Below are positions 1-9,760 of a stretch of DNA of 18,722 bases, piece after piece. The notes beneath the pieces were generated by a model. That model was not told the origin of the DNA, did no database searches, and saw only the letters and a program-made list of their open reading frames with translations. The first letter of the stretch is position 1. Each line of letters starts with the position of its first letter. Made by a program: the position numbers and the translations under genes. The stretch is from JBOHER01 sp050701115 (lineage in GTDB: Bacteria; Actinomycetota; Actinomycetes; Mycobacteriales; Pseudonocardiaceae), in the NCBI GenBank assembly GCA_050701115.1, contig JBOHER010000080.1:1-18722 (forward strand), given 5' to 3'.

Positions 1-2868
<2,868 letters not shown>

Positions 2869-2877
2869 GTCGTTCTT

Positions 2878-2883
2878 CTCCCT
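2878..2883 (-). promoter_or_regulatory. Ribosome binding site of rpoC
   Basis: AGGGAG on the minus strand lies 9 nt before the GTG at 2868. It supports that GTG as the start of rpoC, in agreement with the conserved N-terminal residues. Confidence 0.8.
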
Positions 2884-2894
2884 GTTGGGTTGAA

Positions 2895-2912
2895 TCGGCT
2901 AAAGGTCGGCTA
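2895..2912. repeat. Short direct repeat in the rpoB-rpoC spacer
   Basis: The 7-mer TCGGCTA occurs twice (2895-2901 and 2906-2912), 11 bp apart start to start. It lies just upstream of the rpoC ribosome binding site. No function is known, and the repeat is short enough to be chance. Confidence 0.4.
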
Positions 2913-2919
2913 CCCAGGA

Positions 2920-2939
2920 TGGGGCATGAGGACGCCCCA
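2920..2939 (-). other. Hairpin in the rpoB-rpoC spacer
   Basis: The minus strand reads TGGGGC, an 8-nt loop, then GCCCCA: a perfect 6-bp GC-rich stem 15-34 nt after the rpoB stop. There is no T-run behind it, and rpoC must be read through from rpoB, so an intrinsic terminator is unlikely. It may be an RNA-stabilising or processing element in the rpoBC message. Confidence 0.45.
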
Positions 2940-2954
2940 CCCCGAGCGGCGAGG

Positions 2955-5900
2955 TCAGTGCACGACGTCGTCCACGGAGGGCGACTCGTTGCGGGACAGG
3001 TTGATGCCAAGGTTGGCGGCGGCCCGTTCGAGGTCCTCGTCGTCGGTGTCGCGCATTTCGATCGCGGCACCGTCGCTCGAGAGCACCTCGACATTGAGGC
3101 ACAAGGACTGAAGCTCCTTGAGCAACACCTTGAAGGACTCCGGAATACCCGGCTCCGGGATGTTCTCGCCCTTGACGATGGCCTCGTACACCTTCACCCG
3201 GCCGACCACGTCGTCCGACTTGATCGTCAACAGCTCCTGCAGCGTGTATGCCGCGCCGTAGGCCTGCATCGCCCAGCACTCCATCTCGCCGAAGCGCTGG
3301 CCACCGAACTGCGCCTTACCACCCAGCGGCTGCTGGGTGATCATCGAGTACGGGCCGGTGGACCGGGCGTGGATCTTGTCGTCGATCAAGTGGTGCAGCT
3401 TGAGGACGTACATGTAGCCGACCGACACCGGGTACGGGTACGGCTCGCCGGAACGCCCGTCGAACAGGCGCGCCTTGCCGTCCGGCTGCACAAGGCGGTC
3501 GCCGTCCCGGTTCGGCTTGGTGCAGGAGAGCAGCCCGGTGAGCTCCTCTTCCTTGGCGCCGTCGAACACCGGGGTGGCGGTGTTCGTGCCGGGCTCGACG
3601 TCGTGCAGCTCGTCGGAGAGGTTGTTCGCCCACTCCGGTGTGCCCTCGATCTTCCAGCCCTGTGAGGCGAGCCAACCGAGGTGCAGTTCGAGCACCTGGC
3701 CGATGTTCATCCGACGCGGCACACCGTGGGTGTTCAGGATGATGTCCACCGGGGTGCCGTCATCCATGAACGGCATGTCCTCGACCGCAAGGATCTTGCC
3801 GATGACACCCTTGTTGCCGTGCCGGCCCGCGAGCTTGTCACCGGGCTGGATCTTGCGTTTCTGGGCCACGTAGACCCGGACCAGTTCGTTGACGCCGGGG
3901 GGCAGCTCGTCGTCGTCCTCGCGGGAGAACACCCGGATGCCGATGACCTTGCCGGTCTCGCCGTGCGGCACCTTCAGCGAGGTGTCGCGCACCTCGCGCG
4001 CCTTCTCACCGAAGATCGCGCGGAGCAGGCGCTCCTCTGGAGTCAGCTCCGTCTCACCCTTCGGCGTGACCTTGCCGACCAGGATGTCGCCGTCGCGGAC
4101 CTCGGCACCGATCCGGATGATGCCGCGCTCGTCGAGGTCGGCGAGCACGTCCTCGGAGACGTTCGGGATGTCCCGGGTGATTTCCTCGGCACCGAGCTTG
4201 GTGTCCCGTGCGTCGACCTCGTGCTCCTCGATATGGATCGAGGTGAGCACGTCGTCCTGCACAAGGCGCTCGGAGAGGATGATCGCGTCCTCGTAGTTGT
4301 GGCCCTCCCACGGCATAACCGCGACGAGCAGGTTCTTGCCCAGCGCCATCTCGCCGTTCTCGGTGGATGGGCCGTCCGCGATGACCTGCCCGACCTCGAC
4401 CCGGTCGCCCTCGGCGACGATTGGCTTGTGGTTGATGCAGGTGCCCTGGTTGGAGCGACGGAACTTGTACAGCCCGTAGGTCTTCCTGCTGCCGTCGTCG
4501 TGCATGACGGTGATCAGGTCGGCCGAGATCTCCTCGACCACACCGGCCTGCTCGGCCAGCAGCACGTCACCCGCGTCCACCGCGGCCTTGAGCTCGACAC
4601 CGGTGCCGACCAGCGGGGCGGAGTTCCGCAGCAGCGGCACCGCCTGACGCTGCATGTTGGCACCCATCAGCGCACGGTTGGCGTCGTCGTGCTCGAGGAA
4701 CGGGATCATCGCGGTGGCGACCGAGACCATCTGGCGCGGCGAGACATCCATGTAGTCGACGTCTGCCGGGTCGATCAGCTCGACCTCGCCGCCCTTCTTC
4801 CGGACCAGCACCTTGTCGTCGACGAAGTGGCCGTCGTCGTCGATGGCGGCGTTGGCCTGCGCCTTGACGAACCGGTCCTCCTCATCGGCGGTGAGGTAGT
4901 CCACCTGGTCGGTGACCTGGCCGTCGATGACCTTCCGGTACGGCGTCTCGATGAAACCGAACGGATTGACCCGGCCGTAGGAGCAGAGCGAGCCGATCAG
5001 GCCGATGTTCGGGCCTTCCGGTGTCTCGATCGGGCACATGCGGCCGTAGTGCGACGGGTGAACGTCACGGACCTCCATGCCTGCCCGCTCACGGGACAGA
5101 CCACCGGGGCCGAGCGCGGACAGCCGCCGCTTGTGCGTCAGGCCGGCCAGCGGGTTGTTCTGGTCCATGAACTGCGACAGCTGGGAGGTGCCGAAGAACT
5201 CCTTGATCGCCGCGACGACCGGGCGGATGTTGATCAGGGTCTGCGGCGTGATCGCCTCGACGTCCTGAGTCGTCATCCGCTCGCGCACCACGCGCTCCAT
5301 CCGGGAAAGGCCAACCCGGATCTGGTTCTGGATCAGCTCACCCACGGTGCGCAGCCGACGGTTGCCGAAGTGGTCGATGTCGTCGGTCTCGACCGGAACG
5401 GTGGCCTTGTCATCGCCGCTACCGCGGGCGGCATCTGATTGTCCGCTGCCGCGGACGGCCATCTCGGTCTCGCCCGCGTGCAGCCGGACCAGGTACTCGA
5501 TCGTGGTGACGATGTCTTCCTCGGTCAGCGTGCCCATCTCGTACGGGGACTTCAGCCCGAGCTTCTTGTTGATCTTGTAGCGCCCGACGCGCGCCAGGTC
5601 GTAGCGCTTGTTCTTGAAGAACAGGTTCTCCAGCAGCGTCTGCGCGCTCTCCTTGGTGGGCGGCTCGCCCGGACGCAGCTTGCGATAGATGTCCAGCAGC
5701 GCCTCGTCGGTACCCGCCGTGTGGTCCTTCTCCAGCGTCGCCATCAACGTCTCGGAGAAGGCGAACCGCTCGCGGATCGCCTCGGTGGTCCAGCCAAGGG
5801 CCTTCAGCAGCACGGTGACCGGCTGACGGCGCTTACGGTCGATACGCACACCGACGGTGTCGCGCTTGTCGACGTCGAATTCCAGCCAGGCACCCCGGCT

Positions 5901-6488
5901 CGGGATGACCTTGACACTAAAGACGTCCTTGTCGGTCGTCTTGTCGACGCCACTGTCGAAGTACACGCCGGGTGAACGGACCAACTGCGAGACGACGACC
6001 CGCTCGGTGCCGTTGATGATGAAGGTGCCCTTGTCGGTCATCACGGGGAAGTCACCCATGAAGACCGTCTGGCTCTTGATCTCGCCGGTGTTGTTGTTGA
6101 CGAACTCAGCTGTGACGAACAGCGGGGCCGCGTAGGTCATGTCCTTGTCCTTGCACTCCTCGACGGAGGCCTTGACCTCGTCGAAGCGCGGGTCGGAGAA
6201 GGAGAGTGACATCGAGCCCGAGAAGTCCTCGATCGGGGAAATCTCGTTCAGAACCTCTTCGAGGCCCCCGACCGGGTTCTCTTCGCCCTCGTCGACGCGA
6301 CGCTCGAACCACGCCTCGTCACCGGTGAACCACTCGAAGGACCTGATCTGAATGTCGAGCAGGTCAGGGGTGGACAGCGGTTCACGAATCTTTGCGAATG
6401 AAACCCGTTTGGGTGCTCCTGGGATTCCCGATGAAGTGACAGCCGAGGTGGTCGCAGCAATGGCCTGGTTCGCGGGAGAGACTGCCAA
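2955..6488 (-). CDS. rpoB: RNA polymerase beta subunit
   Basis: This is the complete beta subunit of RNA polymerase, 1,177 residues, close to the roughly 1,170-1,180 of other actinobacteria. The start is a TTG at 6488, chosen because GGAAGGA lies 6 nt upstream and the protein then begins (M)AVSPANQAIAATTS before the conserved IPGAPKRVSFAKIREPL block. The frame runs open further upstream, but those residues do not look like RpoB. The rifampicin-binding region is intact: GTSQLSQFMDQNNPL at 433-447, with hotspot residues Asp442, His452 and Ser457 present. Ala448 replaces the Ser found in E. coli (Ser522) and M. tuberculosis (Ser441). Residues 346-358 contain a duplicated RGSG block that makes this stretch about 13 residues longer than in M. 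tuberculosis. The C-terminal clamp motifs, including GDKLAGRHGNKGVIGKI, are conserved. It is followed by rpoC and preceded by its own promoter region. Confidence 0.98.
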   Translation of the reverse strand: MAVSPANQAIAATTSAVTSSGIPGAPKRVSFAKIREPLSTPDLLDIQIRSFEWFTGDEAWFERRVDEGEENPVGGLEEVLNEISPIEDFSGSMSLSFSDPRFDEVKASVEECKDKDMTYAAPLFVTAEFVNNNTGEIKSQTVFMGDFPVMTDKGTFIINGTERVVVSQLVRSPGVYFDSGVDKTTDKDVFSVKVIPSRGAWLEFDVDKRDTVGVRIDRKRRQPVTVLLKALGWTTEAIRERFAFSETLMATLEKDHTAGTDEALLDIYRKLRPGEPPTKESAQTLLENLFFKNKRYDLARVGRYKINKKLGLKSPYEMGTLTEEDIVTTIEYLVRLHAGETEMAVRGSGQSDAARGSGDDKATVPVETDDIDHFGNRRLRTVGELIQNQIRVGLSRMERVVRERMTTQDVEAITPQTLINIRPVVAAIKEFFGTSQLSQFMDQNNPLAGLTHKRRLSALGPGGLSRERAGMEVRDVHPSHYGRMCPIETPEGPNIGLIGSLCSYGRVNPFGFIETPYRKVIDGQVTDQVDYLTADEEDRFVKAQANAAIDDDGHFVDDKVLVRKKGGEVELIDPADVDYMDVSPRQMVSVATAMIPFLEHDDANRALMGANMQRQAVPLLRNSAPLVGTGVELKAAVDAGDVLLAEQAGVVEEISADLITVMHDDGSRKTYGLYKFRRSNQGTCINHKPIVAEGDRVEVGQVIADGPSTENGEMALGKNLLVAVMPWEGHNYEDAIILSERLVQDDVLTSIHIEEHEVDARDTKLGAEEITRDIPNVSEDVLADLDERGIIRIGAEVRDGDILVGKVTPKGETELTPEERLLRAIFGEKAREVRDTSLKVPHGETGKVIGIRVFSREDDDELPPGVNELVRVYVAQKRKIQPGDKLAGRHGNKGVIGKILAVEDMPFMDDGTPVDIILNTHGVPRRMNIGQVLELHLGWLASQGWKIEGTPEWANNLSDELHDVEPGTNTATPVFDGAKEEELTGLLSCTKPNRDGDRLVQPDGKARLFDGRSGEPYPYPVSVGYMYVLKLHHLIDDKIHARSTGPYSMITQQPLGGKAQFGGQRFGEMECWAMQAYGAAYTLQELLTIKSDDVVGRVKVYEAIVKGENIPEPGIPESFKVLLKELQSLCLNVEVLSSDGAAIEMRDTDDEDLERAAANLGINLSRNESPSVDDVVH
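5416..5454. repeat. Imperfect 12-nt repeat inside rpoB (27-nt period)
   Basis: CCGCTACCGCGG at 5416-5427 and CCGCTGCCGCGG at 5443-5454 match at 11 of 12 positions and start 27 nt apart, exactly 9 codons. They encode the two RGSG blocks of RpoB (residues 346-349 and 355-358). This looks like an in-frame duplication in a region where the M. tuberculosis protein is shorter. Confidence 0.6.
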
Positions 6489-6494
6489 GATGCG

Positions 6495-6501
6495 TCCTTC
6501 C
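6495..6501 (-). promoter_or_regulatory. Ribosome binding site of rpoB (fixes the TTG start)
   Basis: GGAAGGA on the minus strand ends 6 nt before the TTG at 6488. It settles the start of rpoB, since the frame is open for another 49 codons upstream without RpoB-like sequence. Confidence 0.75.
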
Positions 6502-6591
6502 GGGACGATAAGCGGTTGAACAGCAGCGATGCGACGACATGAGACACGACGACGGGTAACGCAAGCTGTCAAGTGTGCGGTGGTACCCGCC

Positions 6592-6597
6592 ATCGTA
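6592..6597 (-). promoter_or_regulatory. Possible second rpoB -10 box
   Basis: TACGAT fits the actinobacterial TANNNT -10 pattern about 104 nt before the rpoB start. The hexamer 18 nt upstream (TTCATG) is a poor -35, so this would be a weaker or differently controlled promoter if it is real. Confidence 0.25.
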
Positions 6598-6641
6598 GCG
6601 TCCGCCTTAGGGCAGCATGAAAGCGGGCAGGGCAACAGAGC

Positions 6642-6670
6642 AGTCTAGCCATGAAGTTCGCCTCTGTCGA
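6642..6670 (-). promoter_or_regulatory. Probable promoter of rpoBC
   Basis: On the minus strand a -35 box TCGACA (6665-6670) and a -10 box TAGACT (6642-6647) are separated by exactly 17 nt. The -35 box matches the TTGACA consensus at five of six positions. TAGACT fits the actinobacterial TANNNT pattern and resembles the -10 boxes of strong mycobacterial rRNA promoters. Transcription would begin near 6635, leaving a leader of about 147 nt before the rpoB TTG. This is the best promoter-like match I found in the 402-nt gap between the mas genes and rpoB. It is inferred from the sequence alone. Confidence 0.65.
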
Positions 6671-6722
6671 GGGGGCGCACCCGACGGGCACCCAGCCTCA
6701 CATCGCAGCCGCACACTGCTCT

Positions 6723-6743
6723 CTCGGTCGCCTAACGGCCGAG
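6723..6743 (-). terminator. Hairpin between mce locus and rpoB
   Basis: The minus strand forms CTCGGCCG, loop TTAGG, then CGACCGAG: an 8-position stem with one mismatch. No T-run follows. It lies upstream of the rpoB promoter and could help end the mce transcript, as actinobacterial terminators often lack a U-tract. It could equally be chance in GC-rich DNA. Confidence 0.3.
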
Positions 6744-6779
6744 GATCTCCCGAGACGTCTTCTGGCTGTATTGCTCTCT

Positions 6780-6803
6780 CAGCGTGGCGCGCGGACGCCG
6801 CTG
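6780..6803 (-). terminator. Stronger hairpin between mce locus and rpoB
   Basis: The minus strand reads CAGCGGCG, loop TCCGCG, then CGCCACGCTG. Eight base pairs form, with a 2-nt AC bulge. It starts 88 nt after the last mas stop codon and precedes the rpoB promoter, so it is the best candidate terminator for the mce operon. There is no T-run. Read-through into rpoB cannot be excluded. Confidence 0.35.
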
Positions 6804-6863
6804 AGTCAAGATGCCACGCATGGTTGCCACCGGTTGGCGCAAGGAGTCACATCGGGTGTTCAG

Positions 6864-6883
6864 GCGCTGTTCACCAGTAGCGC
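6864..6883 (-). other. Small hairpin just after the last mas stop codon
   Basis: GCGCT and AGCGC form a 5-bp stem with a 10-nt loop, beginning 8 nt after the stop codon. A second small stem (CGGCA/TGCCG, 6883-6900) overlaps the stop codon itself and shares one base with it. Both are short. They may contribute to transcript 3'-end stability, but the support is weak. Confidence 0.25.
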
Positions 6884-6890
6884 GGCAGGG

Positions 6891-7757
6891 TTACTTGCCG
6901 CGGTTCTCGTAAGCGTCGAGGTCGGCGATCTTCCACTTTCCGTCCACTCGCTGCGCGGTAACGGTCAACTGGCTGCCGCCGACGCTAGGCTCCTCCTCGC
7001 CCTGGCGAACCGCGGACTGGTCGACGAACACCAACAGTCGTGCGCTGTCGTCGCTCAGATCGATCACCGCGATACGACTCACCTTCGTGGTCAGGATGAT
7101 CTTCTGCTCGGGGGCGTTGCGCTTGACCTCGCCGTACAGGGCGTTGTAGACATCGCGCACCTCGTCGGTGATCAATAGATCGTCGGCGGCCTGCTCGGTT
7201 TTCTCGATCGCCTCGTAGTCGTAGGAGAAGATGGTCTCGACCGCGGCGGTGACGTCCTGCTTCACGTTGACGGTTGCCGCTGGGTCCACCATTGCCTTGT
7301 TGGCCATGCTGTTCTGCACGCCGAAGTACTGGAAAGCGAACAGCACCGCGGCCACAAGGAAGAGCACGGCAAGCACCGCGAGACCACCCGGGAGCGCATA
7401 GCCCGAGCGAACCGAACCCGACTCGACCGGGGCCGCAGGCTCCGGAACGCCCGCATCTCCAGCGTCGGTTCCGGCGCCAGTCTCGGCGGCTGAGCCAGCT
7501 TCTGTCCCAGTTTCTGTCCCAGCGTCGGCAGGCGCCGCCGGGACGGGCTGCGACTCCTCCGGCAGGGCTGCCGTCCGCTGCTCCTCGACCTGCTCCGGTG
7601 CCGTCCGCTGCGGCTCGGGCTGCTCCTGCTCGTCGGGCCGCCGGGTATGCCGTGGACGAGGGCTCGGCTGGACACCAGGCCTGCGCAGCCCGGCAACCTG
7701 CGGGCGGCGTGCGGGCTGGGGGGTGGGTGTCGGTCGGCGACGGGGGGGTGTTGGCAC
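6891..7757 (-). CDS. Mce-associated membrane (Mas) protein with long disordered N-terminus
   Basis: This 288-residue protein has one membrane segment at about 122-144 followed by a 140-residue outer domain. The pattern matches the Mce-associated proteins that follow mceF in actinobacterial mce operons, thought to assist assembly or stability of the transporter. The outer domain ends with a beta-strand pattern (QLTVTAQRVDGKWKIADLDA) typical of these NTF2-like folds. The first 118 residues are low-complexity: Arg/Pro-rich to about 42, then Glu/Gln/Pro-rich, then Ala/Gly/Thr/Glu-rich, with a short GTET/GTEA repeat. They would lie in the cytoplasm. The GTG start at 7757 has GGAG 5 nt upstream. 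Codons 3-6 contain a run of seven C, which could be slippage-prone. It follows the other mas gene by 33 nt. No enzymatic function is suggested. Confidence 0.8.
   Translation of the reverse strand: MPTPPRRRPTPTPQPARRPQVAGLRRPGVQPSPRPRHTRRPDEQEQPEPQRTAPEQVEEQRTAALPEESQPVPAAPADAGTETGTEAGSAAETGAGTDAGDAGVPEPAAPVESGSVRSGYALPGGLAVLAVLFLVAAVLFAFQYFGVQNSMANKAMVDPAATVNVKQDVTAAVETIFSYDYEAIEKTEQAADDLLITDEVRDVYNALYGEVKRNAPEQKIILTTKVSRIAVIDLSDDSARLLVFVDQSAVRQGEEEPSVGGSQLTVTAQRVDGKWKIADLDAYENRGK
7499..7522. repeat. 12-nt tandem duplication in the mas gene
   Basis: Two adjacent 12-nt units, CTTCTGTCCCAG and TTTCTGTCCCAG, differ at one base. On the coding strand they give the residues GTET-GTEA in the disordered N-terminal region. 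This is a likely replication-slippage product. Confidence 0.6.
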
Positions 7758-7790
7758 GCGAACTCCGATTCTGTAGTTCTGGGCGCGCGA

Positions 7791-8423
7791 TCAGCTACCG
7801 GGCGGGATGACGGGGACCTGGTCGATTCCGGCCAGCTTCCAGCTGTCCTCGACCCGCTCCATCTGCGTCTGGATGCGAATCCGCTTGCTTGCGGTTTCCT
7901 CCCCACCCTTGACCTCGACCTCGAGTGACGCGATGACCGCGGCCTTGCCCTCGTGCACGTTGAGTTCGTCGACCGCGATGTCGAAGATCCTGGTGCTCGC
8001 GGACCGCTTGTTGTTCACGATCGCTTCGCGCAGGCCCGGCCAGCTCTGCTCGATCTGGTTCTGCATCTCCTTGGTGGAGACCGCCATCTGGCTGTCCCGG
8101 AAGAGATCGGGTTCGGTGTGATCGAACTCGGTGTAGGCCTTGATGGCTTGAGCGGATGCCTCGATGACCTGCTCGCGGGCCTGCGCGGTGTCGGATTCGT
8201 CGCTGGCCACCGCGGTCCACCACAGCACGCCGAATACCACCGCGACCACAAAGGCCGCGATGCTCACCGACAGCGTCACCAAGAACGCGTTCTTGGGCGA
8301 GAGCAATCCGCCGCGCGGGCCCTTCCCGGCCTGCCCGCCTTCGCGCAGGTCATCGCGGTCGGCGCTGGTGGTCTCCTCGATCGAGCGGTCAGGCGCATCA
8401 GCCCGTGCATCATCAGAACTCAT
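7791..8423 (-). CDS. Mce-associated membrane (Mas) protein
   Basis: This 210-residue protein has a charged cytoplasmic N-terminus of about 45 residues, one membrane helix at about 46-70 (ending GVLWWTAVA), and an outer domain of about 140 residues. This is the size and topology of Mce-associated proteins found after mceF in actinobacteria. The outer domain starts with a helical stretch (QAREQVIEASAQAIKAYTEF), then alternating strands, and ends with WKLAGIDQVPVIPPGS, consistent with an NTF2-like fold. The ATG at 8423 has GGAG 4 nt upstream. It is separated from mceF by 80 nt that contain a hairpin, so it is less tightly coupled than the mce genes and may be set at a different level. The exact role is not readable from the sequence. 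Confidence 0.8.
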   Translation of the reverse strand: MSSDDARADAPDRSIEETTSADRDDLREGGQAGKGPRGGLLSPKNAFLVTLSVSIAAFVVAVVFGVLWWTAVASDESDTAQAREQVIEASAQAIKAYTEFDHTEPDLFRDSQMAVSTKEMQNQIEQSWPGLREAIVNNKRSASTRIFDIAVDELNVHEGKAAVIASLEVEVKGGEETASKRIRIQTQMERVEDSWKLAGIDQVPVIPPGS

Positions 8424-8456
8424 TACACTCCAGGGTAGAAATGCTCTTGTGATATT

Positions 8457-8489
8457 CCGGTCAACCCGCCATCAGCCGGGTTGAGCCGG
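8457..8489 (-). other. Hairpin in the mceF-mas gap
   Basis: The arms are CCGG-TCAACCC (8457-8467) and GGGTTGA-G-CCGG (8478-8489): eleven base pairs with one bulged base and a 10-nt loop. It occupies much of the gap after the mceF stop. No T-run follows on the minus strand, so it looks more like an attenuating, processing or mRNA 3'-end stabilising element than a classical terminator. Confidence 0.5.
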
Positions 8490-8503
8490 AACACCGGTGG
8501 TGA

Positions 8504-9760
8504 TCAGCCGGGCAGCCCCAGCAGCGCGGCCAGCGAGTTGATCGTCAGCCCGTCGCCGGAACCAGTGCCCTGCCGCTCCCGTTCCTCGCGCAGCGACTCC
8601 TGGTCGCGGTCGGCGTTACCTTCCACCTGCTGCTCCGACGGCGCTACCGGAACCCCGTTGAACGGTGCGTTCTGCGAACCACGCACGTCGATCGGGCTGC
8701 CCGGCGGCTCGGCGCAGTAGGCGTCGTTGTTCGGCTCGGCGTAGCTCAGGTCGTTGCCCGGCCTGCGGTTGGTGCCTTCGTAGCCCCGGGTACAGGGCGG
8801 CGGGTCGAACAGGTTGAGCACCAAGCCGAGACGCAGTTTGCCCTCATCAGTCAATGTCGCATCACCGCCCGCCGACAGCAGCGGGTAACTCAGCAGGGCT
8901 TGCTCCAGCCCGTCGATCCGGTCGACCTGCAGGTTGGACAGGGTGAGCAGGTTGGCGATCAACGAACTCAAGCCGGGGCCGGTCTCCCGCAGCACTTCCT
9001 GGATCTGTGTCGCCGACTTCGGCGTCGCCTCGATCAGCTTCCTGAGGTCAGTGTCGGACTTCTTCAGCTGTTCGGACACCAGTTTCAGGTCTCGCGAGAA
9101 GGACTTCAACGAGGACGCTTCGGCGTTCTGGGCGTCCAGCACCTTGTTCCCGGACCGCAGCAGCTCCACCGTGTCCGGCACGTTCTCCCGGGCGGCGGCC
9201 ACGAAGGCCCGGGTGGTGTTCATCAGCAACTGCAGATCGTCACCCGTGCCGGAGAAGGCCAGGAAGGACTCGTCGACGATCGTGCGCAGCGCGTCGATCG
9301 GCACCGACGCCGCGATGTCATGCAGGTCGGCGATGACCTCATCGGTACCGACCGGCGTCTCGGTGCGCTCCTCCGGGATGACCGACCCGTCCTCGAGGAA
9401 CGGGCCGTCCTGCGTGCGCGGACGCAGATCGACGTACTGCTCACCGATCGCGGACCGGTTGCCGACCACCGCGTCGAGGTCGGCGGGTATGCCCTCGTTG
9501 CCCGGCTCGATGTTCAGCTCCACCTGCAATCCGGTGTCGGTCAGGCTCAGATCACCGACCCGGCCGATGTTGTACCCGCGATAGGAGACCTCGGCGTTGC
9601 TGAAGATGCCACCAGACTCCTCGAGTTGCAGCGTCACCGTGTAGCCGTCCTGACCGAACACCCGGCCGAGGTCGGTGAAGCGGAACAGCGAATAGACCAC
9701 CGCGACCGTGGCGATCACCACGAAGGCGACCAGCTGCATCTTGGTCCTGCGTACCAGCAT
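8504..9760 (-). CDS. mceF: MCE-family protein, subunit F
   Basis: This is the sixth MCE subunit, 418 residues. It has a short basic N-terminus, one membrane helix at about 9-27, the MCE beta-domain at about 38-113 (including VSYRGYNIGRVGDL and SAIGEQYVDL), a long helical region to about 290, and a C-terminal tail. In the known mycobacterial Mce architecture six different MCE subunits form a ring, and their helices form a tube that carries lipids toward the outer envelope. Cys323 and Cys349 are its only cysteines and flank a short loop that would be outside the cell, so they may form a disulfide. The tail from about 376 is highly charged (DRDQESLREERERQ) and ends in a hydrophobic stretch. The start ATG overlaps the mceE stop by 1 nt (TGATG). 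It is shorter than M. tuberculosis Mce1F (about 515). Confidence 0.93.
   Translation of the reverse strand: MLVRRTKMQLVAFVVIATVAVVYSLFRFTDLGRVFGQDGYTVTLQLEESGGIFSNAEVSYRGYNIGRVGDLSLTDTGLQVELNIEPGNEGIPADLDAVVGNRSAIGEQYVDLRPRTQDGPFLEDGSVIPEERTETPVGTDEVIADLHDIAASVPIDALRTIVDESFLAFSGTGDDLQLLMNTTRAFVAAARENVPDTVELLRSGNKVLDAQNAEASSLKSFSRDLKLVSEQLKKSDTDLRKLIEATPKSATQIQEVLRETGPGLSSLIANLLTLSNLQVDRIDGLEQALLSYPLLSAGGDATLTDEGKLRLGLVLNLFDPPPCTRGYEGTNRRPGNDLSYAEPNNDAYCAEPPGSPIDVRGSQNAPFNGVPVAPSEQQVEGNADRDQESLREERERQGTGSGDGLTINSLAALLGLPG

Noticed and set aside
5104..5190. Possibility that this rpoB is a duplicated rifampicin-resistant copy as in some antibiotic producers
   Set aside because: The key residues Asp442, His452 and Ser457 are the sensitive type and it is followed by rpoC, so it looks like the primary copy.
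3681..5438. Plus-strand open frame of 585 codons opposite rpoB
   Set aside because: It is the antisense shadow of conserved rpoB sequence and shows no recognisable motif or ribosome binding site.
6567..6572. Perfect TTGACA upstream of rpoB as a -35 box
   Set aside because: No TANNNT hexamer lies 16-19 nt downstream, so it was not called as a promoter.
6489..6635. Forty-nine-codon upstream extension of rpoB
   Set aside because: The translation is Cys/Arg-rich and unlike RpoB, while the TTG at 6488 has a good ribosome binding site and begins a typical actinobacterial RpoB N-terminus. The extension also overlaps the expected transcript start.
6651..7178. Plus-strand open frame across the rpoB promoter region and the mas gene
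   Set aside because: Its second half is antisense to a clear Mas protein, and it has no ribosome binding site or family resemblance.
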